A stretch of 64,000 nt of DNA from Muraenolepis orangiensis (taxonomy: Eukaryota; Chordata; Actinopteri; Gadiformes; Muraenolepididae). The translations under genes and the position numbers were made by a program. Position 1 is the stretch's first letter; the number at the start of each line of letters is the position of its first letter. This document shows, one piece after another, positions 52,301 through 62,174 of the stretch. The notes under the pieces are model-generated. The model saw only the letters and a program-made list of their open reading frames with translations. It made no database searches and had not been told where the DNA came from. The stretch lies in contig CM051013.1 in the NCBI GenBank assembly GCA_027704905.1, positions 9,158,643-9,222,642 on the forward strand, given 5' to 3'.

Positions 52301-54038
52301 AGCGACCCCAATGAGCGTTCAGATTATGAGATCTGAGGGTTCGAAAGATAACTAAAACCATGAATATAGAATTTCATCACGAGTGTATTGTAATGTACAA
52401 CTACGTGTCACCCGGACCTGTGAAAAATGTTTTGATCGCACGTTAACCGTTGACTTGCATTTACTCCTTCAGAGGCCCGTCATGCCAATCGAGGTCAAGC
52501 CATCTCCGCCCAAGTTTGACTTGGCGGCCACCAACTTCCCCCCTCTCCCCGGCTGTGTGGTGAGCACACAGGGCGAGCCGGTGCTGGAAAACCGCATGTC
52601 TGATGTCGTTCGTGGTTTGAACAGGGACAAGGTATGAAGAGCGGCATGTCTCTTGTTTTACCCTCGTTGACCACAATGTTGGGTTATGGTCGTTCTTCTC
52701 AGGGGAAGAAAATTTAAGAGTTTGCATGGTTTGTCTCCTGTACAGACAGAACAGCCCAATAAGGAGGCCGCTGTGACCGTAGCACCGGCACACAGCCCTG
52801 CGGCGGAGGAAGCTGTCCATGTCCCCTCTGTTTTCCAGAACACCAGCAAACCTACTGCACTCCCACTTGGACCCCCAGTGCTGAGGTAATGCACCTCCAT
52901 TGATAACCATTCGGGGATCTTCAGAAGTCACCATATGCCCTGAAGGAAAACCTACACATTTTACATTACACTAACCCTCTTTATTTATTTATTTTTGTAA
53001 TAGCGCCCCGCGTCCGGAGAAGAAAGTCGAGAGGCCCGAGCCGCCGGTGCCAAAAGTGACCCCCGTGGCTCCCCCTCCTCCGGCCGTGACCACCAGCCCT
53101 GCCGCTATGCAGCCCGCGGTGGCCTCCAGGCCTCAGCCCAGTGCTGCCCCCAGGCCTCAGCCCAGTGCTGCCCCCAGGCCTCAGCCCAGTGCTGCCCCCA
53201 CACCGGCCAAACCCATCACTCAAAGCCCCGCTGCAGCCACCATCGCCCCAACCGTACAGGTCAGAACTTCTTCAAAATATTATATTAGCCTGCTTGGTCT
53301 TCCCTGCTACCAGGGGGTACATTTGGTATCCGTTTGACAGTGTTTATGAACTCTGACCCGATGAAGAAAACATTTTGCGCATAGAGGGAAAGGTGGCTGT
53401 GAAATGACTGACTTTGGGTTTCCTTCTCTCTCTCGTTCTCACACTCTTGCTTTTTTCCCTCTACCCACCCTCTCCCCCCAAAGTTGGAGACTTTCACAGC
53501 AATCCCAATGAGCGTTCAGATTATGAGATCTGAGGGTCTTGGAGAAAGAAAGACTAATGTATTCTGTTAATGTTAACACCCACTTGACACCGGTTTTTGT
53601 TTCTCTGCCTGGATCCAGGAGCCCCGTAAGCTCAGCTACGCCGAAGTATGCCAACGGCCACCTAAAGATCCCCCTCCCGCCACGCCGGCCCCCGCCTCGG
53701 GCTCCGCCTCCTCCCCAATGGCGGCGGTGGCCGCCTCCCCAGGTCAACCACTGCGTGAGCTGCGGGTGAACAAGGCCGAGGATCCCGGCTCCAGCCCCTG
53801 CCCCGAGGACAAGCAGGAGAAGAGCCACGACCGCGACGGAGGCTGGGAGTGCAAAGAGGGTCGTCCGCCGCGTGACCGCGACGGCCAGGGCTACTACCGC
53901 CGGAACGGCCCCCGGGGAACCGGGGGCCTCAAGTTCCGAGACCAGAGACGCCCGCCTCCCGCCCGCCGCAGCTCCCCCCAGGGGGGCTACAGACACACTG
54001 GCAAAGAGCAGAACATCCCGCCGGTATCGCCAAAGTAA
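43378..54038 (+). CDS. larp4: La-related protein 4 (poly(A)/PABP-binding mRNA stability factor)
   Basis: Cytoplasmic RNA-binding protein that binds poly(A), PABP and RACK1 and stabilises mRNAs. Exons: 43378-43503, 46208-46325, 46525-46677, 46880-46964, 47067-47203, 48000-48103, 48452-48562, 48700-48753, 48899-49111, 49813-49916, 51237-51500, 52035-52089, 52473-52631, 52746-52885, 53004-53259, 53619-54038. 832 codons plus TAA. A variant PAM2 motif LNPNAKVWQEI (residues 50-60, W57 in place of Phe) is diagnostic for LARP4. The La motif (FYFSRENLSKDLYLMSQMDS) and RRM (CIIILREVPE to KPIMARIKAI) lie in exons 4-9. An Arg-rich RGTRRRREDDR block, the SYAEVCQRPPK motif and the C-terminal GKEQNIPPVSPK match LARP4 rather than LARP4B. 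Exon 15 has three perfect 24-bp repeats. Introns 9, 10, 12 and 15 each contain a snoRNA-like element. Confidence 0.96.
44500..45700. repeat. Probable degenerate interspersed repeats in larp4 intron 1
   Basis: The 2.7-kb first intron contains phrases common in fish dispersed repeats, such as ATAGCGCCACCTGTGGG near 45616. Locally recurring segments also occur, for example CTCATGAATAT and TTCATGAGC. I could not define ends, so this is a suspicion only. Confidence 0.3.
47479..47955 (+). mobile_element. 5'-truncated non-LTR retrotransposon (Rex/L2-like) 3' end
   Basis: Translation from 47479 to 47730 gives the C-terminal tail of a LINE reverse transcriptase, with LLPSGRRYRSIKCCTNRLRD followed by SFHSQAIRLLNKG and a stop. 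A 3' UTR follows, ending in GTGACAATAAACTTGACTTG with tandem CTTGA. Severe 5' truncation is normal for LINE insertion. It sits in larp4 intron 5, sense to the gene, ending about 45 bp before exon 6. Confidence 0.85.
48185..48420. repeat. Degenerate teleost interspersed repeat in larp4 intron 6
   Basis: Contains TTTATATAGCACTTAACA, CACCCATTCATACACAT and GGTGTCTTGTTCAGGGACAC. These segments are familiar from a widespread fish short repeat. Its ends and class are uncertain. Confidence 0.5.
49459..49650 (+). ncRNA. Candidate intronic box C/D snoRNA-like RNA, copy 1 (larp4 intron 9)
   Basis: 192 nt from ACCC-GATGAA (C-box-like) to ATCTGA-GGGT (D-box CTGA); the ACCC and GGGT ends can pair as a terminal stem. 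Internal stem GCTGTGAAA (49497-49505) with TTTCACAGC (49605-49613), extended by CTTTTGG with CCAAAAG. The apical region is CT-rich and variable. Blocks shared with the other copies are TTTTGCGC near the 5' end and AATGAGCGTTAAGATTATGA before the D box. It ends 162 nt before exon 10. The class is inferred; I do not recognise a named snoRNA. Confidence 0.65.
50742..50935 (+). ncRNA. Candidate intronic box C/D snoRNA-like RNA, copy 2 (larp4 intron 10)
   Basis: 194 nt, the most diverged copy. ACCC-GATGATGA at the start, ATCTGA-GGGT at the end. The internal stem is GGTGTGGAG (50782-50790) with CTTCACACC (50890-50898): different bases from the other copies but pairing kept, with one G-U. A second helix pairs CTTTG with CAAAG. 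Keeps the TATGCGCATAGAGGG and AATGAGCGTTAAGATTATGA blocks. The apical region contains a poly(C) run. Confidence 0.65.
52150..52340 (+). ncRNA. Candidate intronic box C/D snoRNA-like RNA, copy 3 (larp4 intron 12)
   Basis: 191 nt with the same boxes. Stem GCTGTGAAA (52190-52198) with TTTCACAGC (52295-52303). Near the D box it has AGCGTTCAGATT where copies 1 and 2 have AGCGTTAAGATT. It ends 132 nt before exon 13. Confidence 0.65.
53128..53199 (+). repeat. Three perfect 24-bp tandem repeats in larp4 exon 15
   Basis: Three tandem copies of an in-frame 24-bp unit encode RPQPSAAP three times, in a Pro/Ala-rich linker. Perfect identity at the DNA level indicates recent expansion. Confidence 0.95.
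53356..53537 (+). ncRNA. Candidate intronic box C/D snoRNA-like RNA, copy 4 (larp4 intron 15)
   Basis: 182 nt. Stem GCTGTGAAA (53396-53404) with TTTCACAGC (53492-53500), extended by CTTTGGG with CCCAAAG, a compensatory change from the CTTTTGG/CCAAAAG of copy 1. A CTGA at 53408-53411 could be a D'-like box (CTGG in the other copies). It ends 81 nt before exon 16, close to the spacing preferred for intronic box C/D snoRNAs. Confidence 0.65.
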
Positions 54039-54841
54039 AACGAAAAACAAACTTGTTTGGTCAATGGAAAAGATGTTGGAATATATACATATATATAAAA
54101 TATATATATATAAAAAAAAAAGAAAATAACCTATAAAAGCAACAACCTTATGGTAGCCACCTCCCCCCTGCCCTGGAACGTTGTCCAAAGAAAAGCTTTT
54201 CAAATGACAATAACACTGGGGACATCCGGGACTAAAGAACAAGCAAGGGGGGGAGGGGAAGGGGACTTTTGAGAGGGACTCCAAAAGGAAAAGGTAATAC
54301 AACAACAAACAAAAAACACGAAAAGAGGTTGGGTTTCTCTGGATGCGGGTTCCCTTCAGCTCTGCTGGGGAGAGGTGGGGTGCTGGTCCTGTAACTGGCC
54401 CTCCACCCGCTTGATTTGAACCACATAGATGTTGGTCTGCAACAACCATATGCACTAAGAAGAAAAGGAGAAAAGCATATATGTTATGTACATGTACAAA
54501 GATATCACTAATGCGCAATGAGACATCAGTTTTTTTTTTCCCCCCCCGGTTTTTTTTCTTCTTCTTGTTCCCCCCCCCCCCCTGCGTGCTTGTGGTTGCA
54601 AGAAGGGTTAACTGATGTTGATGTATGCATTGATTGTCAAGCAAGCAGTTTTTGAGTGCTACACTTTGCTGTTGCACTGAGTATCATGAAATGGATGATT
54701 TCCTTTTTTTTTTTTTTTCGTTTCGATTTCTGCCGCAAATCTGAATCATTGTCCTGAAACTGGACGATATGGTCGTCTTATGTACGATATATATATATAA
54801 TAACGAAGTGTGTGTGCTAAAACGGTATTTTTATTTCTTTT

Positions 54842-54879
<38 letters not shown>

Positions 54880-55398
54880 AAGATAAAGATTGGCACCAAT
54901 GCACCTGTGCGAAATGGTAATGAGAACTGATTTCCCATGTGTGGCTGTAGGGGAGGGTGATTTTTAAGTTTGAAGCTAAAATCCACTCGCCATGTATTTC
55001 CCACAAGCCTCTAAAGTGAACCCAGCTAGCCTACTTGCTGGGTCCAACATTTGATTGTCAAAGGTAGATAAATCTCAAAGATATTCAAAATCTACTCCCA
55101 CTAAATTAATTTGGAACGTACACATGGAATCGGTGTCGCCACATAATGGGACAAACTTATTTTAAACTTTTTTTTTTTTTTACAGAAAATAAGGAATATG
55201 TTAATGGTCAGATATAAATGTAACGCGCTAACTGGTGGTCTAGACTTGGCTTATCTACACGAAACCCCGGCTATCCAGGTTCAGTTGATATGCGTGTACT
55301 TGTTCTCGACAAGGGTATAGTGTCAAACGTAGGCTGTAGACTCTTGTTGCCAAGGACGATGACGAACGTGGCGGCCACCTCAAGGAGATGCGAAGATC
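54039..55398 (+). other. larp4 3' UTR (proximal part)
   Basis: Follows the larp4 stop codon. Contains homopolymer tracts, including a poly(T) run of about 38 at 54840-54877 and poly(C) runs near 54540 and 54571. The minus-strand 412-codon open frame overlapping here and exon 16 is not supported as a gene. The 3' end of the UTR is not certain; an AATAAA at 56285-56290 is one candidate. Confidence 0.45.
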
Positions 55399-55581
55399 TG
55401 ACCATTTCCATGTGCTATGTGCCAGCTGCCGACGATCATAGTAATAACGGTTATGGTTTTCCAACTAGAAAACGTTAACCTTTTTTTGACGGTCTGCAAA
55501 GTAAGGTAGTCTTTCAGGAGTTTATATTGGGCTCTAGTTAAACTAGAGCCTCGAAGAAGAGAAACTGTAGAGGTATAGTTG
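55399..55581 (+). repeat. Structured dispersed element, copy 1
   Basis: About 183 bp resembling 56887-57081. Conserved blocks are CCATGTGCTATGTGCCAGC, CAAAGTAAGGTAGTCT and the perfect hairpin GGCTCTAG-TTAAA-CTAGAGCC. A second hairpin pairs GGTTA and GTTTTC with GAAAAC and TAACC. Function unknown. Confidence 0.8.
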
Positions 55582-56886
55582 CCTATGCTTTATCGTGATT
55601 ACCCTTCAATAGAGGCGTGTGGGAGAATGTATTGTTCTCATGAGCTTGCAGAGAAAACCGTTTTGTCGAAAGCTTCACCAGATTGTGTTGTGGTTATTCT
55701 TTTTTTTCTTTTTTTTAGGTTGAGTTTTCAGTTTGACTTAGATTTTACAGTTTGACTCACTGTATGTTTTAATTTTATTTAATCCCACAGTGCAACGCTT
55801 TTTCCCCCAATCTTGGTAGGCTGGTTTCCCCAAAGTTGTGTGAAATCGCATTGGCAAACAAACAAAAAGGTCCCCCCCCCCTCCTCCCACCCACAAAAAA
55901 AATCACTCACAAGGTTTTGTATATTGTTTGAAATTTTCCGTTGACTTTGGGTTTAGTGATTCAGTAAACAAGTAATCGATCACTGGGCTGTTATTACTTT
56001 CTAATTGCGTTTTTGAGCAGCTGGTGATTTAGTGTAATACAAATAATTGCACTAACTTGTTTTCAGAGGAGAATCTTACTCATAAGTAATGTGAAATCAT
56101 TTTAGAAACACGGTAATGATATTGATGTTGACAGACTTGCAAAAATCTGCAGGATTTTATTTTATTTTTTTCATGTTTGGGTTATTTTCTGTTGATTTGG
56201 GTGGGGTGGCAAAAGAAAATATAGTAATGGATCGATTTAAGTGTTTGAGACACAATACTAGGCCTGTTTGAAATGTCACAAAAAAATAAATTATTTTGAT
56301 TTGGCATTTGAATGTGTGCTTTGTCGCCCCCTCGTGGTTGCCTTTTTGTTCTGCTGCTGAACATTTCTCCAAATGCGCTTCATGGAGACGCAGCGCGTCA
56401 TACGCTGAAAACCACGCCCATCGGACGGGACGACGACCGGCCTCACTATATGGAACCAAGGACTGAAACGTAGTCTTAGTTAAAAACATAAGATTTAAGC
56501 TTTTTTTTTTGTTGCACCCTTTGTCTATCTGAGAGGAAAATGTATATTAACAAACCCAATACTGTCGGTCTATCTGTGTCCCTTTCTACCTTGCACTTAT
56601 TGGAGAAACGACTCCACTGAATGGCCAGAAGTTAAATACTTGACCCTATCAAAGATCAAAAGCAGACCTTGCATAGCTTAGTTGGCTTTAACCTCTACAC
56701 AGGTTTCGCCATTATTCTTGTGCCTCACGTCGTATTGCCCGTATCCACAGGCCGCCTTTACGGTTCGGCAGCTTATAACAACGCAGTTCTGTTGGAAGTG
56801 AAGTGCATCCCACATTACAGCAGCTTTAATGCATTTGTCTGCTGACCGAAATGCCAGAGGCGCCCTCACGCAATACAAAGTCATCC
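55582..56886. other. larp4-asb8 spacer
   Basis: AT-rich to about 56300, perhaps larp4 3' UTR, with AATAAA at 56285-56290. A 65-bp segment at 56816-56882 (CAGCAGCTTTAATGCATT to CGCAATAC) recurs at 57101-57151. No exon recognised. Confidence 0.4.
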
Positions 56887-57081
56887 GACCATCTCCATGT
56901 GCTATGTGCCAGCTGCCTATGAGCATAGTCTATCAAAAAAGTTGATGGTTTTTCAACGAGAAAACGTCAACCTTTAGGACAGTTTGCAAAGTAAGGTAGT
57001 CTCACTAGTCTTTCGGGAGCTTATATTTGGGCTCTAGTTAAACTAGAGCCTTGAAGAAGAAAAACGGTAGGTGTACAGTTG
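56887..57081 (+). repeat. Structured dispersed element, copy 2
   Basis: About 195 bp. Same blocks and the same terminal hairpin as copy 1. The second hairpin reads GTTGA and GTTTTTC against GAAAAC and TCAAC, so pairing is kept despite sequence change. It is flanked on both sides by copies of a short CAGCAGCTTTAATGCATT/GGCGCCCTCACGCAATAC segment. Confidence 0.8.
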
Positions 57082-57151
57082 TTAGGGCATTTCACCATGC
57101 AGCAGCTTTAATGCATTGTACTGCAGGCGCCCTCACGCAATACTAAGTCAA

Positions 57152-57576
57152 AGGAGAGCCACCGTGGGGTGTTCTCCCCCCTCCTCCGGTGTGGGCTGCG
57201 CTCCGTCTCTGACGCGTTGAACTACTGAGGCTCCGACCGCCTGGTCCGTGGAGAGAATGGAAAAGCCCGAAGTCACAGTGAGGAGGGGTGAGGGACGTCT
57301 CGTCTAAAAGAGGCGATGGCATTCAAAACATGTTGACGATCGAGTGAGCGGTACCTATATTTGGCAAGCCCAGTCTAAGAGGCCAACGGCAGGCTCTGTC
57401 AGATGCTGCGATATCCAACGATTACAGCCGTTTATCATTGTACGAAATCGTTGTGCGCGTTGGGGACGGGCGGAGGCCCGCCATTAAATAGAGGGCGTGG
57501 CCCTGGTCGTTACGTCACCGTGTTTATGTCCAACAAGCGAGAAAAACGGTGTTCTGGTAATCGTGGACTTTAAACG
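57152..57576 (+). promoter_or_regulatory. asb8: asb8 promoter and non-coding first exon
   Basis: GC-richer stretch with a CRE-like TTACGTCACC at 57510-57519. The first exon probably ends at 57576 (AAACG/GTACGT), and the next exon opens at 58113 after TTTCAG. No TATA box. Assignment by position. Confidence 0.5.
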
Positions 57577-58160
57577 GTACGTATACCTATTTTTACCTAT
57601 ATTACAAAGCCAACATGAGCGGTAAAAGCCAAAGCCGTTTACTTTATTCAATTGCGTTCGATTAGTAGCTGTATACTTTCGATAGGTCTTCTGGACCCTT
57701 GCTAACAAGTTAGCTTGCGCTTTAATTTTCCCCTCACCTCCTTACACTCCGCTAGCGCTCAGCAGACACGGTTAGCAGCCTTAAAAGGTATTGGTTAGCG
57801 CTGGAGCTGACTCTAGTAGGCCTGCTTTGGCGTTTTGTTAAAACAATATTAATTATATGGCCGCTTTCAAAATATTAGTTTACGCTTACAGTATTTTCTC
57901 TACACTTGGGTGACATGGCTAATCAAGCCAAGTCAAATTCGTAATCAGTTGCTTATTTCGTAAGCCACCCAAAGCAATTACGGTTTGTCAACCATAACAA
58001 TGACAACACAATACATGTAAAGGTTTATAAAGGTGTGTAATTGATTTGGCTCTTCACCACGTTCAAAAAAGTTGCATTGCACTAATTGTATTGTATGACC
58101 CTTGTCTTTCAGCTTGTGATCAGTGTGATCCGTGTGCGGTCCTACCCCACTCCGGGTGCC

Positions 58161-58181
58161 ATGTTCCTCTGCCCCATATGA
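58161..58181 (+). CDS. Upstream open reading frame overlapping the asb8 start
   Basis: Six-codon frame whose stop TGA (58179-58181) overlaps the asb8 start codon at 58178-58180 as ATGA. It has G at -3, whereas the asb8 ATG has C at -3. It lies in the same 5' exon (from 58113), so it should be in the mRNA and could reduce or couple translation of asb8. Confidence 0.5.
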   Translation: MFLCPI

Positions 58182-59230
58182 GTTCGACTATGTGGTACAT
58201 CATGCAAAGCATTCAAAGTAAATACTCTCTCTCCGAGCGACTCATCCGCACCATCGCAGCCATCCGCTCTTTCCCACACGACAATGTAGAGGATCTGATT
58301 CGCAGGGTAAATATGGTGATGTGGACTGTATCATTATGGATGTTAATTATATCTTGATATGGTATTTAATGTCTGTACCATTACTCTGGCCTTAAGGGAG
58401 CTGATGTGAACCGAATGCATGGGACTCTGAAACCCCTGCACTGTGCCTGTATGGTAGCCGACGCTGACTGTGTGGAGCTACTGCTAGAGAAAGGGGCAGA
58501 GGTAAGCTACAGCGCACCTCTAGACATCCATCCTAGTGTACCTTTCTTTTAGATATATTGACAGATAGCCCTCACTCGTTTGTTTTCATTTCAGGTCAAC
58601 GCCCTGGATGGTTACAACCGCACAGCGTTGCATTATGCGGCAGAAAAGGATGAGGGTTGTGTGGAGCTGCTGTTGGAGTATGGGGCTGTGCCTAACGCCC
58701 TAGATGGCAACAAGGACACCCCACTCCATTGGGCTTCCTTCAAAGACAACCCTGAGTGCGTGAGAGCCCTGCTGGAGAGCGGTGCGTCTCCCAACGCTCT
58801 GGACTACAACAGCGACACGCCTCTGAGCTGGGCGTCGATGAAGGGCAACCTGGATAGCGTTAAGGTGCTGCTGGAGTATGGAGCCCAGGTGCATGTGACC
58901 AACCTCAAGGGCCAGACTCCCATCTCTCGGCTGGTGGCCCTCTTGGCCCGCGGGCTGGGCACCGAGCAGGAGGACGAGTGTCTGGAGCTGCTGTGCAAGG
59001 CGGCCGGGAGGTTCGAGATCCGACGAGCTGACGGCACTCTCCCCAAGGAGCTCAGTAAGAACCCCCAACTGCTGGCCCGGCTTACTAGCATGGCGGCTAA
59101 GGCACCCACACTTCGCTCCCTCGCACGCTGTGCTGTGCGGGAGAGCCTTGGTGTGCAGTTTCTACCCACTGCAGTCAAAGAACTCCCTTTACCGGAGTCT
59201 ATCAAGGACTATGTGCTCTTGGTACACTAA
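58178..59230 (+). CDS. asb8: Ankyrin repeat and SOCS box protein 8
   Basis: Substrate-recognition subunit of a Cullin5-RING E3 ubiquitin ligase (family knowledge). Exons 58178-58306, 58397-58501, 58595-59230; 289 codons plus TAA (human 288). N-terminus MSSTMWYIMQSIQSKYSLSE and the block VNALDGYNRTALHYAAEKDE are almost the same as in mammals. Four ankyrin repeats cover about residues 50-185. The SOCS box is C-terminal, around TLRSLARCAVRESLG to LPLPESIKDYVLL. The strong conservation and the small, uninterrupted exon structure leave little doubt. In human it is next to PFKM; here larp4 lies between them. Confidence 0.97.
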
Positions 59231-60620
59231 AGGGACTAGACCACAGGGATCATCTCATATATTTTGCTGGCTAATATAAGAAGGCACACATTTGTTATTT
59301 CCCTAGTGATAGATTTTGCGTTGTTGTTGTTTAGATGACGACAGATCACACAAGCTAGCAGTATATGTTTGATACTTATAATTGGGGAGTTATATTTACG
59401 TCTGCAACTTAAGTTATTAATTATTTTCTTCATTGATTTTCCCTCCGTAAAAATAGGAAAAAGCTTTTAAAGCTATTGGAAACTTATAGAAAATCTTATC
59501 TTGTGGTTTGATAATATTGATCATTTTGCCAGTTTATTTATTTTATCACAAAAAGGTCAAAATTGATGAAAAAAGAAATTAACCATTACGGTCAACCATT
59601 CTCTCAACTATACTTTCCCAATTTGTGAGCTATGCTAAATTGCAGGTGTATCTGTTTACACAGCAGGTGACAATGAAATCAATGTTCAGGGAGATCCAAT
59701 CAGAATCTGCCACCTGTGTAAGAAATGTAAAAAAGGTTATTTTAGGCTAAACGGTAAAGCGGTGTGATGTATAATTTTTTAAGGGTAAACAAAGTCTAAT
59801 TCTTTTAAAATTGAATGTTTTTTTGTTGACTTAAGTAATTATTTAGGCCATGGATTTTGTTTGTGTTCTTATTCAATGTACATTTAACCTTTCAAAAAAT
59901 TGTGCCCTGGTTCTGCTTATTTGTGTCAAATCGCTTAAGTGCTTTTTTTGTTGTCAAATTAATGCAAGTAAACACTTTATATTATATTGTTTTCTGTCCA
60001 TTGTCATTCGCTAAAAATAAAAATATATATTTACAATGAGGAAAAGATCTCAACCGAAACAATCCCCAGTATTTTAAGTCCTTTCACCTAAACGTATAAA
60101 AGTTATTATGAAGCCATGTACCCCACAGTTCTTTAGCAGTCTTCATTCATTTTTTTTTAACCCTTAAAACAATGAATTCGGTGTCTGTTTAAAAAAAAAA
60201 TGTATATTTTTTGATAAAGGAGTTATAATATGCAATGCCGTGAGTTGTTTTTTTGCATTGTACGGACAAAGTGAACAAACAATTTAAAACTATTACGGTA
60301 AAACAAATAATACCTTACTAGAAGTGGAAAGACCCATCTCTAAATTCCCCAAGTCTCCACATGGGGTCCCTTGTTCTTTGTCTCCTTATGATTCTAGTCT
60401 GAAGCATTCCAAGTAATGGGTTGTTTGCGATTATATATTATTACTATTATTTCCAAGAACACAAGCTGTCAGCAGTTGTATTGGCTGACGCAGCTTTGTT
60501 AATTTCCCAGCTCACTTGCACTATTTTTATTTGTATTTTTTCTTTAAATCTACTTCTGAAAGGCTGTTAGGCGTCCATAATACACCCCTGTTACTATCCA
60601 GAAAGGACATTCAGCGGACA
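59231..60620 (+). other. asb8 3' UTR and downstream sequence
   Basis: AT-rich. AATAAA at 60016-60021 is a good candidate poly(A) signal, giving a 3' UTR of about 0.8 kb. Nothing else recognised. Confidence 0.5.
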
Positions 60621-60862
60621 TGGGCAGCAGGATAGCTCGGTCTGTTGGGACTTGGCTTGGGAACCGGAAGGTCACGGTTCAAGTCTCCGAAAACACCAAG
60701 GCTGACCAAGGCACACAGACCCCTACAATGCTCCCCGGGTGCTGTATATACAATAGCTGCCCGCTGCTCCTAGGATGGGTTAAATGCAGAGAAACACATT
60801 TCACTGTGTTTGTGTGTACATGTTGTGTGACCAATAAAGAGGATTCAATCCTCCAGATTTAA
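60621..60862 (+). mobile_element. tRNA-derived SINE, most complete 3' tail in the window
   Basis: Head GGGCAGCAGGATAGCTCGGTC, cited in part; B-box GGTTCAAGTCTCC; CTCCCCGGGTGCTGT; GGTTAAATGCAGAGAAACAC; tail GTGACCAATAAAGAGGATTC. The tail is typical of the percomorph family. A middle segment is deleted. Confidence 0.88.
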
Positions 60863-61390
60863 ATTCAGATTTAGATTCAGTTCCAGAAAGAGTAAGGAAG
60901 CCCTTGAACACTGAAACGAGAGACCCACTCCTGTCCTTGCTCTTGCTTGATTAAGTTCAATCCATAGTGTGATAGTTCAGTCACAGTTCAGTTGAAACAA
61001 AGGTAAAAAGAGGAACAACATTTTTTTATAGTGATAGTTAAGCAGTAAAACTCATTTCCCAGGCTTTAACTCTGGGGGTGGAAAGTACTTGCTTCCTTTA
61101 AGTTCGGTACTTCAGTAGATCTTCAACATTCTGCCACTTTTCCTTTTCTTGAGGAAACAGTTTAAGGGAACGATTAAACCAACACGAACTGGATCATCGA
61201 TGCTTCATGCATTCAGGATGGATATGATGATGTCTTAGTACTTTCCCTTGAGTAGTTGAATCTATTTTTTGTGCTTTTACCAAATATATAGCTTTATGGC
61301 TGGATCTGGTCCCAGATCATGGTTGGCCCTTTCAGTAAGTACCGGTTCAGTCACAACACTTCACACCTGAGACTGCAATTTGGCCATGGT

Positions 61391-61525
61391 GATTTACATT
61401 TACATTTACATTTAGGGCATTTGGCAGACGCTTTTATCCAAAGCGACTTACAAGGTGTACATTCAGATTCAGAATTCAGATTCAGAAAACTTTATTAATC
61501 CCGAGGGAAATTAGTGATACAGAGA
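61391..61525. repeat. Compound fish short repeat: SINE-like core plus antisense LINE tail
   Basis: (ATTTAC)n leads into GGCAGACGCTTTTATCCAAA and GCGACTTACAA, a very widespread teleost repeat core. It is followed by (ATTCAG)n and ACTTTATTAATCCCGAGGG, the reverse complement type of a non-LTR element 3' end. Class assignments are tentative. Confidence 0.6.
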
Positions 61526-62049
61526 AGTGATACAATGCATGATTGCATAAATCATTGCATTGCAAATTGGGGTTTATTCCCCAAACTATGATATGAAACA
61601 GTTGTTGTGCATGTATAGTACAATCACCTCCATCACTAGCCTCAAAATGTAGTGCAGATGAAAGCAACAATATGTAAAACAAATGAATAAACAAATATGA
61701 CACTTTTAAACGAATTATGTTTGTATGATGAATAACTTAATCCGATAAGAATATAATTGATCATACAGGCTAGTTCAACCGTGTTAAAGTCTATGCTTAA
61801 TATAGAATAATATAGCACAAACAACTTACTAGACACTCTTAAATAACCAAAAACATACAACCAAACCAATCAATGCAATTATTGAAAGAAAGTCATTAAG
61901 TCTAATGCCTAATGCGAAATGCCTGCATATTACTCTGCATTAATTTATGTTTAGCTACCACCTTGATGCGCACTGTGTGTTTTTAGTTGGACGTTGAAGT
62001 TCAACCATACCTAACGTGCCAATGTCTGAAATGTCAAGTCTCGCCATGT
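61526..62049. other. Unremarkable AT-rich spacer
   Basis: No exon, RNA gene or clear repeat seen. Confidence 0.4.
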
Positions 62050-62174
62050 TGCGCACGCTATCCGTGACGTGGTTTCACGCTAACCTCGCGATGTTTCAAA
62101 AAGGAGGGGAGTGTCAAATTCCAGGAGAGCGAGAGAGAGAGAGAGGAGAGGGAGTCGGAGAGAGGGGCGCAAAG
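62050..62174 (+). promoter_or_regulatory. Possible promoter and non-coding first exon of an unidentified gene
   Basis: A local rise in CpG (TTGCGCACGCTATCCGTGACG, cited in part) is followed by (GA)n at about 62126-62163 and a perfect donor AAAG/GTGAGT at 62174-62175. This is what a 5' exon of a plus-strand gene continuing beyond the window would look like. No coding sequence confirms it. Confidence 0.35.

Noticed and set aside
49459..53537. Interpretation of the larp4 intronic elements as U4 or U4atac relatives
   Set aside because: Short matches such as TTGCGCA and CCAATGAGCG occur, but the order, Sm site and overall folding of U4-type snRNAs are not present.
49459..53537. Interpretation of the larp4 intronic elements as H/ACA snoRNAs
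   Set aside because: No ACA box three bases from the 3' end and no H box between two hairpins; the ends fit boxes C and D better.
53439..54677. 412-codon minus-strand open frame
   Set aside because: It is antisense to larp4 exon 16 and 3' UTR, its composition follows homopolymer runs, and I recognise no domain. The sense strand explains the region fully.
55399..57081. Histone-mRNA-like or iron-responsive stem-loops
   Set aside because: The CTAGAGCC hairpin lacks the conserved loop and flanks of histone stem-loops and the CAGUGN loop of iron-responsive elements.
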